Shown: positions 12,060-21,689 of the stretch, piece after piece | How the letters are laid out: each line of letters begins with the position of its first letter | How positions within the stretch are numbered: position 1 is the first letter of the stretch | NCBI GenBank assembly: GCA_029448655.1 | Contig: JACCLO010000002.1 | Location: 124,001-188,000 of the forward strand | Reading direction: 5' to 3' | Origin: Wolfiporia cocos | Lineage: Eukaryota > Basidiomycota > Agaricomycetes > Polyporales > Phaeolaceae | DNA length: 64,000 nt | Position numbers and translations under genes: made by a program | The notes under the pieces: model-generated | Database searches by the model: none | Told to the model about the DNA's origin: nothing | What the model saw: the letters and a program-made list of their open reading frames with translations, nothing else

Positions 12060-12331
12060 ACTCGCGAGAGTCGCAGCCAAGAAGGTCGCGATCGCGAGAG
12101 TCGCGAGAGTCGCAAAGGTCGTGGGAGTCGCGGTCGCGGAGGCCGCGGAGGCCGCGAGTGTCGCGAGTGTCGTGGTCGCGAGTGTCGCGGAGGTCGCGGT
12201 CGCGAGTGTCGCGGAGGTCGCGGAGGTCGCGGTCGCGAGTGTCGCGGAGGTCGCGGTCGCGAGTGTCGCGGAGGTCGCGGTCGCGAGTGTCGCGGAGGTC
12301 GCGGTCGCGAGTGTTGCGGAGGTCGCGGTCA
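12060..12331. repeat. CpG array, about 24-bp units of GGTCGCGG type, in an intron
   Basis: About 270 bp of TCGCGG/TCGCGA words. The 3' half is regular, with six units of about 24 bp (some carrying one extra 9-mer). It lies between the first two coding segments of the minus-strand orphan gene. The Ala/Val-rich and Arg/Ser-rich open frames through it are repeat artefacts. Confidence 0.85.
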
Positions 12332-12900
12332 CAGAAACATGCAGCTACTCACTTTGGCTGTACAGCTGCCATTGTCCCTTCACGACTCTTAACCTGTCCC
12401 TCAAACTCCTCTTGCTGCTCCTTCGTCAGCTCACCCCAAAGCTCCGTTCCCGCCCTGCCCCAGAAAACAACCTGATCCTTGGTTTCCTCGTTCGACTCTG
12501 CCATGAGCTTTGCCTGTTGAACCTTCACCTCGTCTGGATGCTCCTTGGCCCACAGTCTCCACATTGAAAGCCTCTTGCCAATTTGGACTTCCTCTTTTGA
12601 TGACTGGCCTCCGATTGCTTTTGAATGGTTCCTCAGCCATTCCCTCACTTTCTGTGGCCGAGCATAAGGCTGTAATGCTTCACATGCAGGAGACCCACTC
12701 ACCACTGCTAATACTGAGTCCTCCACCTCTGCCAGGTCCTCAAACTTGCTTTTTAGCTCCTGAGTGAGGGAGTTTGAGATTTCCATTCTTTCCACCGAAT
12801 ATGTTGCCGCTTGCTGATAGTCGTGCAGCTTGGTCGCGACCACCGCTTTTTGTGCCTCTGTTAGAGGCGGCGCAGAGCTCGCTTTGTCGTGCTTTGCCAT

Positions 12901-13429
12901 TGTATTACAGGAATGTAGCAGGGCAAGGAGAATGCAGGAGGATCACAAGCAGATCACAGGCAGCTGTAAATTGAGAGCAGGGCAGAGGCGACAACAGCTA
13001 ACAGACTCCCCAACTCGGCCAGAGGCACCGGAGCACATGGGCATTATCTGTAAACCAATGAGATTGCCCTGATAGTCCCGGGCCGACTTGTGGCACTAAC
13101 CGTATGGAGTGCGATTGGAGATTCGACTTGGCGGCTAATCCGAAATGGGCAATACAATGCTGTTTCAGGCTGGCGCTACCGGTGCTCTGGTGCGCGCTAA
13201 CCGCATTCAGCCCAGATCGAGATTAGTGCACATTGTAGACACTGTGCACCACATTTGTGGACGGAACGCGCGAGAGTGCGAGAGAGCATTGGTGTGCATG
13301 GCAGCAGCGTGTTTGCAATGCGCACCGCTGCCTCTCTCCGCGACCTCCGCGACCCCTTCCACCCGCGACCTCCGTGACCTCCGTGACCTCTGCAACCCTG
13401 CTGCTTTTCCACTGAATTAATATCCAATC
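12901..13429. promoter_or_regulatory. Divergent promoter interval between orphan gene and TET/JBP gene
   Basis: About 530 bp separate the minus-strand start at 12900 from the plus-strand start at 13430. The interval holds a short CpG array at 13336-13398 (CGCGACCTC words) about 30-95 bp upstream of the TET/JBP start. No clear TATA box was found. The divergent layout suggests shared regulation. Confidence 0.45.
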
Positions 13430-14761
13430 ATGAGCTCATCACCTGTCACTGGACTTGAGTTGGAGGCTCTGTGTGCATCATATTTCCGATCACTTTTTGT
13501 CTATTTCACTCGGTGCATCCGGGGCAAACATCCGGCCATCCCACATGTTCCAGCGTCACTCTACATGTCCTGTGCGCTGGTGGTAGAGTGCACCAGCATT
13601 GCAGAGAAGTTGGCATTGGCATTTGCCAACAAAGGTGTGTGACCATCCTTCACTCCTAGCATTTTAGCTGCTGTAACCCTGCTGGTGTGGACCTCATAGT
13701 GTCTGTACCCTGGGACATTGACAGGTACACAGACATGCTTGGGAGCAGGCCAAGTGGTACCAATGATATGTTGGAGCTTCGGCTTGAAAGGAAGTGGGGT
13801 CCTGTGCAGCAGGGACCCCCGCTTGAGATTTCTCGTCCGTCCATCATTATGGATGAGCACAAGAAGATCCTCGCATGGTGCTTGCCATTTGTGCTCTCAG
13901 AGAGGCGTCAGGTATGTGTGCATGTAGAAATGTGTTGACAAACACTAAATCTCCCTCACAGATATTGATGAAGGCTGCAACAATACATCTCAACCAGCAG
14001 CTCAAATTTAAGAACACCCCAGATGATAGTGCAGAAGAGCCGTCAAGGAGCACAAGTTGGAGAACAGACAGACGGTATTTCAGAGAATGGAGCCAGCTCG
14101 AGCTTAATTCCGGTGTCGTCAACCTCTCCCCTGGGTGGCACCACCAAGGACATGAAGTAAGTCCTCTTGATGCTTACACCTGCTCTCCTCAATCAACTGT
14201 CCACATCAGGGACTGAATGATCCAATCTACATCTCTGCCAGCCTCAGAGACAAGAACAAGCAGGCAGGCGATGAGTGGCTCCGCGACATACAAGAGTCGT
14301 CCGCCATTCTCTCCGGAATGATGGCGGTCATGCACCCTGACCTGCATGCGGCGGGGCAGGAGTGCATGAGACGACTTGCACAGAATGGGGAGCTGAAGGA
14401 TACCTTAAAACGGTGGGCTTCCATATTCAATGGGGCACAGATCATAAGCAATCGTGTCACCCCGGCTCACCGCGACTCGAAAAGTCGCATGCAATGGTAC
14501 GATCTGCTTGCCAGCATCGGTTCCTACCACAATGCGTCCCTCGACCTACATGGAGCCAACATTTCAATCAAAGATGGACCTGGAACTGTGATTGCCCTCT
14601 GTGGCACAGCAGTGCGACATTCATTGATGAAGTATGAAGGTGACAGGTTATGTTATGCTTACTTCATGAGGGACAGTGTGCATGCTAGCATGCATGTGGA
14701 GGCGGCCGGCTGGTGCAAGACGGACCATGTGGAGGCACTTTTGATGTTGCAGGGGCTGTGA
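13430..14761 (+). CDS. TET/JBP-family 2-oxoglutarate/Fe(II) dioxygenase (KDZ-associated)
   Basis: At least four exons: MSSSPVTGLE at 13430 to about 13640, about 13660-13911, about 13963-14156, and about 14210-14761. The last exon carries the catalytic double-stranded beta-helix signature: HRDS (HxD iron ligands), WYDLLASIGSYHNASLDL, PGTVIALCG, RHSL (distal iron His) and DRLCYAYFMRDSVH (2-oxoglutarate-binding Arg). This matches the basidiomycete TET/JBP group, whose characterised members oxidise 5-methylcytosine in DNA. The motif residues are all present and no stop is seen inside the exons, so activity is possible. First-intron boundaries are uncertain. A CpG-rich array begins immediately after the stop codon. 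Substrate preference cannot be read from sequence. Confidence 0.8.
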
Positions 14762-14956
14762 AGGTCGCAGAGGGAGGTCACGGAGATCGCGGAGGTCGCA
14801 AAATGAGGCCGCGAGGATCGCGAAGGTTGCGGTCGCGAAGGTTGCGGTGGCCGCGGTGGTCGCGGTGGTCGCGGTGGTCGCAGAAGGAGGTCGCGGTGGT
14901 CGCGAGGGTCGTGAAACAGGGTCGTGAGGGTCGCAGGCGGCAGTCGCGGGGGTCGT
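14761..14956. repeat. CpG array directly 3' of the TET/JBP gene
   Basis: About 195 bp of GGTCGCGG-like 9-mers, starting at the TET/JBP stop codon and lying between convergent genes (KDZ transposase ends at 15223 on the other strand). Some units have decayed to GTCGTGA and GGTTGCGG. Confidence 0.8.
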
Positions 14957-15222
14957 GGAGATCCATGGTGATATCTCTGTGGCTGCGATGCAGGTCATTC
15001 TAGTAGCAGTAGAGGTTGATATGGTGCCTATGTATACAGAACTGTTCTCCTTATGTACATGTCCTGACCAAGGCTTCTTTATGTTATGCAAATTGAGATT
15101 GAAAGCCACATCTGCTTTGGTTGAAGCTGAGACCTTGTTTCATGATCCCTGGTTCTCAGACTCATTTTGGATGTATTTTCCGGTGCTCATATACAAGTGA
15201 AACTCCTCATGGCTTTTCCTAT

Positions 15223-18200
15223 TTATGTGTGGCCCTTGAATGTGCTAGCTGCAGACTGAGCCATCTCTACCCACATTGCCTGCTGTTGAAAAGCATATGC
15301 CTCTGCTCCTCGTTGGGCTGTTCCATCTGCTATCTCCTGCCAATCCCTCGCCCTCCTCTCAAAATATCTCACCGTCCAATTCATCTCTGCCAGCACGATG
15401 GCATGCTCCTCTTTCCATTTCCATCTATCATTTCTTGCCTTGGTCCTTAGCCAGTTCACCCGTTGCACTTTCAGCTCACATCAATAGGTGGACGTGCTGA
15501 CCAGGACAGCTTGGAGACTCACATTCAGCCAACCAGTCAGACTGGCTGGTGTCCCCTGCCACATCCACTGCCCAGACCCAGGACATGGGCTGGTTGTGCA
15601 TGCCCTGGACTGTGTTGTCCATTATGTGAGTGATTGCCTTGAGGTCTTGTGGCTTGAGAACCTTGTACTTTGCCAGTATATCCCCGTTGGCCCCGAGCTG
15701 TTCCATTGCCCGTCTTGCCTGTGTATAGACCCGTGCGTGTCGAGCCACCATCTTGGCCACCACCTGCACTTCGCCCCATGCCCGTGTCTTTGTTTGCTGG
15801 CTGTTGGATGGCCTCACTCTGTTCCGGAACAGGAATGACTTGTGTCCGATTGCCACTCGGATCTCATGCAGGGCATCATTGGCCTGTCCTTGCCGTAGCT
15901 GTAGCTCCACCTCAACGATGTGCCCCCATCCTCTTCTCTCGATTGCTGATGCCCCGAGCTGTGAAGGTAATGAAAGGCACGACTCCTCTGGCTTGGCTTC
16001 TACCTCTTCATCACCGTCCTCACCTTCCTCACCATCTACCAATTCTGCATCCAGCTCATCATCTTCTTCTTCATCCATCCAATCATCGCCCCTGTACATA
16101 TCGCGGCCCCCATCTTCCTCATCTATTCCAGGAAGGACTCCAAGGGCCTTGGCCTCGAATGCCTCTATTTGACGTTGTAGAACCTGTCGCTTTTCTTCAA
16201 GTTTCAACCGGTCCGACAGCATGCGCTTCCCTTGCAACCGCCTTGACACCTCACAAAGCTCCAGCCTGTCAAGTGTCATCCAAGGCAAGAGCCATCCAAC
16301 ATGAAAACCCACTGCTTCTCCTGTGCCTTCATTCCCATTGAAAGCCATGCAGTGACACCTCGCCCTTTTTTCCCTTGGGACTCCTCCTTCATCATCTTCA
16401 GCTGGATGGCCTGCCTGGTTGGAGCTGGAAGCAACCAAGTGTTCACACCACGGACAGCATAGAGGTGATCGACCGCTCACCCTTGTCAAACTGAACATTG
16501 TAAATGTCCATGGCAGAAATTTCTTGGTGCCGTCGTGTCTGTGCATTTTCTGCAGCAGATCTCCACTCTGCGAGCTTTGTGTCGCTTGCTGTAGTCTCCA
16601 GGTCGTTGAGCTCATTTGTGCTGCTGATGACCCCGTCAACGGCTTTCTTCCACTTCCGGGCCAATGAGGGCACTGCACAGCCATATGATGAGACGGTCAC
16701 GGTGGATGTCAACAGGCTCTACCCACCCAGCCCGGTCATCTTCTTCCAGTTCGAGTCGTTCATGTGGTCGTCAATGACCTCCCTACGGTGATCTGTGCTC
16801 ATGCCTCTTGTACTTCCTGAAATGTTATTGAGAGGAGCCCACAAGGTCTCGATGACCTCCCCATCCAACTGTCCGGCACCTTCCATGAATGCAGGGGAAT
16901 ATCTGGGATAACACTCGGACTGATGTCCATGAACATGAAACTGCCCAATCCCTCCCTGTATCTGGAGGCCATCTGGAATGCTCAAGTACGGATTGTCACG
17001 GAAACGGTCTTGAAGATGGACCCAATACTGGCACATAATGTCATACATCAGCAGCACCTTCCGCATACCTTTCATGGATGTCGCAGCCTGGCTGAGCACA
17101 TAATCCATGTTCATCTGTCTGGAACTGGGTTTGTGACAGCTCTGATGGTTGGGAAATAGCTCACCGTTCCCCCTTCTGAAAGTCAACAACCGAGTGAGGA
17201 AAGAAGCATCCGTGACGGCCACAAGCAGCAGCCCCAATTCCAGTTGCTTCCAGATTGTGCCTGTCTGCATTGGCCTGATTTACAGCACGATGATCGTGGC
17301 ACGTTGACCTCTGAGAACAATTGTCAGCATGCCCAATACCACGAGAGGCAACAACAGCTGCAACGACAACCACCGCGACCGCGACCACCGCGACCATCGC
17401 GACCACCGCGACCATCGCGACCACCGTGACCATCGCGACCACCGCGACCATCGCGACCACCGCGACCACAACCTCCGCGGCATTCGCGACCTCCGCGACC
17501 GCGACCACCGCGACCACCACGACCATCGCGACTGCCACAACCTCTGCAGCCTCAGCAGCCAGCGGCTGCAACCACCTCATCCTCACTCTGTGCAATCTCC
17601 ACAGCTGCCACAACAGTACTCCCTGCTCCCAAAGCACAACTCGAATCTCCCTGCCTAGGTGCTCCCAATGCCCTTTGTCGACCATGAAATGCCCCTTTCC
17701 CCATGATCTCTATCTGGCATGTGAGATCGCTTCACCTGTTTGCTCTCCTTGGCCGCTGCCAAATGAATCTTGTATCTCGCCTCTGCTACCATGAACCCAT
17801 GCCCATCTCCCAGCCACACATCATCGTCTGGCCGCCTTGTTCTTAGGTGCTCTGCAGTAAAGTTACCGTCCATCACCATGCTTCTGCTGTACTTCCATCT
17901 GGAGCACCTCAGAGGTTTGGCCTTCAAAAATAGGGGTTACGCACTGGTCTGTATCCTGCTCCCATTCATCTTGTAGATTGACCCCAGGCTGTGGACAGGC
18001 TGCACAGAAGATTGCCAGATCTCCCGAGCCAACCTTCCGTCCAAGGTCATGTCCAAATCCATGCCACTTCCGGTACTTTAGATTCCTCCACTGTCGTGAT
18101 ACCCTCAGCAGCTCCCGGTACCTATCCTGTAATCCAATTGTCATCTCCACCTAGAATGCTGGTATTATTTGATTTACGTACCGGTACCCGCTGTGGGAAA

Positions 18201-19333
18201 GCATTGTCCGTCACCCGACGGAGCCGGCTGTAGTAGCTCATGGCAGACGTCTTGCATTCTTTGTTCGTCAATAGATAGTCATCAAGCACCCGGAATGTGA
18301 AGGCGGTCTGTGGCTGCAGTGTACTCGCCGGATACAGTCCCATTGCAAGCAGCTGCTGGTCACGTGGTGGGCAGTTTTCACATCCACACCAGTTGACATC
18401 CAGATGGTGAATGCCCGTCATATCCACGACCGTCAACATGCTGCCGTTCCGACCGGTGCCTCGGAATGGGCTTGATTCTGTGCGCAAGGTGTACTCCTCC
18501 CTCTCCGCCTCAGCCCCCTGGTCGTCGTCGTCGTCGTCCTCCTCCTCCCCCTCCTTCTCCATTTCCATCAGAGTTTCACCAGAAATGTGATATGGACACC
18601 GCCTTCCAGCATGCCCCAGCTCAAGCTTGATCCCAACCTCGTGTAGTGAGGAGCGAACAAAAAAGCGACCGCCCCACTTTTGGACTCGATGGAACGGATG
18701 CTGCAGATGCACTAGCTGACAGCAGTCGATGCATGTCACCGGTCGACCAAAGCATTCTAGACATTGCCAATCGCCCTGCCGTGTGCCACACTTTGAGCAT
18801 ATCCTTGGGTCTGGTGGAGCATCAGAGTCGAGTAGTATAGCCAGGTATGCATCCCGATGGGGCAGCCAATCCCGTAGGAAATCATTCTGAGTCTAAAATG
18901 ATTCCAAACATTAATTACAGCCTGAATAATGGATGCTGTCATGACCGCAACCTCTGCGACCTCTACAACTGTGACCATCGCGACCGCCGCGACCACCACG
19001 ACCACCGCGACCACGACCACCGCGACCGCGACCGCGACCTCCATGGCTGCAACTTCCTCCACCTCAACATAGTGGATACCGCACCTTACACTGTTGTCTC
19101 CGCACACTCTCCGAGACAGGCAGAAAGTCCATTCCTCCTCCACAATCCTCAACAACATTGCTGCCGACCTTGCCAGGTGACTTTGATGGAGAGGAGTTCC
19201 TTGGGCCTTCAGGTGGCCTGTTCCGTTCTTTTGGAATAGGAATATAAGTTATTCCATGAAAGTTGCGTCGCTCCTTCCGCACAACATGTACCACCTTCTC
19301 CTTGGGGATAATAACGCGCCCCTTTGGTCCCAT
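15223..19333 (-). CDS. KDZ (Kyakuja-Dileera-Zisupton) transposase with N-terminal CxC2 zinc cluster
   Basis: Multi-exon minus-strand gene; the start MGPKGRVIIPKEK at 19333 is likely. In order: a basic N terminus; the CxC2 cluster (CSKCGTRQGDWQCLEC, then CIDCCQLVHLQHPFHRVQKW, about 18820-18660); HHLDVNWCGCENC; a segment with the DGNF hallmark (about 17900); STCHDHRAVNQANADR and VVDFQKGE (about 17310-17165); the core LMYDIMCQYW, GQFHVHGHQSECYPRYSP and DGEVIETLWAPLNNISG (about 17060-16820); and a long helical C terminus ending ..STFKGHT at 15223. Two introns contain CpG arrays (17349-17545 and 18941-19050). I found no unavoidable stop in the recognisable exons, but several splice junctions are unresolved. 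Family identity is secure; integrity is not proven. Confidence 0.82.
17349..17545. repeat. CpG array (GACCACCGC/GACCATCGC) in a KDZ transposase intron
   Basis: An 18-bp period of alternating GACCACCGC and GACCATCGC over about 110 bp, flanked by looser units. It lies between the coding segments upstream and downstream of the STCHDHRAVN motif. Confidence 0.85.
18941..19050. repeat. CpG array in the first KDZ transposase intron
   Basis: CGCGACCAC/CGCGACCGC words over about 110 bp, between the N-terminal exon (to about 19090) and the CxC2 exon (from about 18892). Confidence 0.8.
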
Positions 19334-19710
19334 CTTTGCTCCACAGCAAAGAAGAGCTCAGAAGCAATGGGAAGCAACAATGGGAAGCAAAGGTGGGAAG
19401 CAGGGGTGGGAGGCCACAATAGAAAGGCAGTGACGGGAGGCAGTGATGGGAGAGAGCAATCTTAGGATCAGGGACCACCGTGAGGGAGATACGGAGGATG
19501 AATATTTACCCATGGTCTTGGATGCCACAACCTCGGACCGGCGGCCGGCACACATGTGCCGTGGCATCCCGCCACCCAGCGCAAGCCACTATCTTGGTAG
19601 TTGTACTGTGAACTTCCACCACGGTAGACAAGTGTGACCGATTGAATACTAGATGCCTCTTCATCCGCCTCCTCCCACACTCATCGTCCTCATTCCTCCT
19701 CTCACCCACA

Positions 19711-20334
19711 ATGTCCCCCAGTCCGGAACAGCTCAGGCAGGCGCACATCAGTGTCAACCGTGACCTGCTGTCCATCATCAGCTGGAGGTGTGAGTCTGCT
19801 CTCCATGCACTTCAACCTAGCACCCAAGACCATCTCATCCGTTGGGAGAATGGTCTCAAGACGGAACTGGTTTGTCTGCCATGTCCTTTGGTCTAGTCAG
19901 AAAGCTCATTTGATTTAGACTGCCGCCAGGAACGTTCTCGGAGAGCTGATGCTCGCGGGAGAATCCGTTCAAATCCCTCCTACCATCGAAGCCATTGCCG
20001 ATGCCACCATCTGGTCCGAGGAACCTCACATTGATATTGCTGCCATCGTCATTCCCAAGACCACCACCATTTCTGAAAACCTGTTAGGTCTTGCACAAGA
20101 GCATGCATGGTGGACCTGGAAGCAGGATCAAGGAGCGGATGCTCCTAGATGGTGGACGGACCCCCAGCATGCATCCGTGAGTGCCCCTCTCCATCGACTC
20201 TTCTCAATATTTGACTGAATTCTCCCAAGGGCTGGGGAAATGAAGGGAGCATCTCTCCTGTCCAGTCAACCAACTATCGCCAAACTATTAACCTCATCTC
20301 GGAGGATCTTGCTGCATTGCGTAAACAGCTTTAA
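19711..20334 (+). CDS. Small three-exon orphan gene
   Basis: ATG at 19711 (MSPSPEQLRQ). Exon 1 ends ..NGLKTEL before GTTTGT; intron to TTTAG before ACTGCC (about 19920). Exon 2 reads TAARNVLGELM to ..WWTDPQHAS before GTGAGT. Exon 3 begins GWGNEGSISP after CCAAG and ends LAALRKQL at 20334. Frames join in phase at both introns, giving about 160 residues, mostly helical, with no domain I recognise. It is divergent from the KDZ transposase and followed by a CpG array, so it may be KDZ cargo. Confidence 0.6.
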
Positions 20335-20375
20335 ATATTACGATTGTAACATGTAACTGGGTAGCCAAAGCAGCT

Positions 20376-20549
20376 ACAGAGGTCGCGGAGGTCGCGGGGG
20401 TCACGGAGGTCACAGAAGTCGCGGAGGTCGCGGAGGTCGCGGAGGTCGTGGAGGTCAAGGAGGTCGCGGAGGTCACGGAGGTCGCGGAGGTCGCGGAGGT
20501 CGCGGAGGTCGCGGAGGTTGCAGAGGTAGTGAAGGTTGTGGAGGTGGCG
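20376..20549. repeat. CpG array (GGTCGCGGA)n downstream of the small gene
   Basis: About 170 bp of nearly perfect 9-bp units, some with GGTCACGGA or GGTCAAGGA changes, i.e. mostly CpG to CpA/TpG decay. Confidence 0.85.
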
Positions 20550-20760
20550 GTCTCAATAAAGGTAGTTTCAGGAGCGGTACCAATATCCAAAGCATATAAT
20601 TCAGTGTTGTCAAGTACCAGTTTACTTACCAGCCCTGAGCCCGAAATCTTCAAGGACTGCCCTAAGACAATAATTCTCGACCATCAGAGCTGAGATCGCG
20701 CAGAGCTTGATTTTCCAACTTCAAGAGCAGATGTTAAGGTAGTGCCGTCCAGATGTCGTG

Positions 20761-20980
20761 CAGCATCACCGCGGTGGAACGAGCTAATGCGAAAGTGTTT
20801 GTGAGTTTGCAGAAAAATCTCTCGAGCGACAGGCTAGATCCCTACATCGTTTGAAGCGCAGAAGCTAGGCAAACGGCTGCAGGATGAGAAGACCTACTAT
20901 ACCTCAGCAAGGCATAACGTGCGTTCGTTCAAACCAAGTCTGAGTCATATGTCACAGCTAAGAATACTATATATACGTTA
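20761..20980. repeat. 290-bp tandem repeat, left-hand part (unit interrupted by element B)
   Basis: From CGCGGTGGAACGAGC to ATATATACGTTA this matches the corresponding part of the units at 31871-32648. It ends with the CGTTA target duplication of composite B, so the array was continuous before insertion. Confidence 0.9.
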
Positions 20981-21599
20981 TAACACAAGATAACACTTAC
21001 TTGTAATAGTTGCTTGGTTTGCTGGTTAGGCAGGAAGGTTGTAAGAGTTAAGCAGGATACGCGGAGTGGTTAACTCGTAGTATGAATGCAATGAATAGAA
21101 CTGAGGCAATAGCGCTCAGCAAGTCCAGTATATATACATGATAAATAAGACCCCTAACAGTCTTATTAGATAATACTAGTGTCCGTATTCGTATGTACAA
21201 GTCCCCAGGTACCTAAGTACTTAGTAATATACGATAAATACATATACCGATCAAAACCGGGATATAGAAAGGCGGCATAGGCCGCACGAATGGCGTTTTG
21301 CGCTCTTGTCATTACAAAGACGGGGCGTGACCAAAGCCAGGTTCGCTGACGTTTATACGCTGACTGTTTCCGGACGGAATGTCCGATTGGCTGGAACTAG
21401 ACATGTGACTGATGGTAACTACTAGTGATAAGATAAGACCGTTGTCACGGGAGATAACGCGGCCATCATTCGGCACGTATGTAACCGTTAACTTATGAAC
21501 CAGATAAGCTAGTTATTGGTCTAGAAAGTCGTAGATAATTCGTAGAATTGCCGGAAAAATAGTAAGAAATATAGGGAAACTAGGAGAATTCTTGTGACA
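20981..21599 (-). repeat. Family-2 LTR, 3' copy of B (619 bp)
   Basis: Begins TAACACAAGATAAC and ends CTTGTGACA. The boundary is fixed by CGTTA here and by TCAAG around the solo copy at 32654-33272. On the plus strand the left terminus is TA, not the usual TG. Confidence 0.93.
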
Positions 21600-21602
21600 T
21601 TA

Positions 21603-21612
21603 CCCCCTCCTT
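21603..21612 (-). promoter_or_regulatory. Polypurine tract of B
   Basis: Element sense AAGGAGGGGG, then TAA, then the LTR: the same layout as family 1. Confidence 0.8.
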
Positions 21613-21689
21613 AGATTTCAACGACCCCGTTGAGAGTAGAAGTTGTGCTAGAGCCCATTGAAGGGTTAGTCTTTACGATTTTTCCACTT

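Larger units (their letters stand above)
9971..12900 (-). pseudogene. Multi-exon orphan gene of the KDZ region, 3' end cut by copy A
   Basis: Starts MAKHDKASSA at 12900. Coding segments by frame and splice signals: about 12900-12349, 11990-11885 (donor GTGAGT after ..AYVEL), 11870-11540, 11490-10650 and 10640-9971, where the frame runs into the LTR. The first exon has a C-terminal segment rich in WRLWAKEHPDE and WGELTKEQQEEF, like other KDZ-neighbour proteins in Agaricomycetes (from memory of the family). A middle exon encodes an RGG/HGG-rich linker made by the CpG array at 10940-11032. The last part (WAVMSPTRRQNYLLAL onward) looks like an alpha-helical globular domain. Function unknown; the true 3' end lies left of the window. 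Confidence 0.6.
9971..20760. mobile_element. KDZ-type DNA transposon region with TET/JBP cargo
   Basis: KDZ transposase (15223-19333, minus), a TET/JBP-family dioxygenase (13430-14761, plus), an orphan gene (minus, cut at 9971) and a small gene (19711-20334, plus) lie together with no other gene types between them. KDZ elements linked to TET/JBP genes are a known basidiomycete class. I could not identify terminal inverted repeats: the left end is removed or displaced by copy A, and the right end may lie in or beyond the 290-bp repeat array. The limits given are those of the gene cluster. Confidence 0.65.

Noticed and set aside
12121..12567. Ala/Val-rich and Arg/Ser-rich frames through the CpG array
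   Set aside because: Low-complexity translations of a repeat in an intron.
15476..16684. A single 402-codon minus frame as a separate gene
   Set aside because: Only its downstream part is coding; it is the C-terminal region of the KDZ transposase, and the first part is out of frame or intronic.
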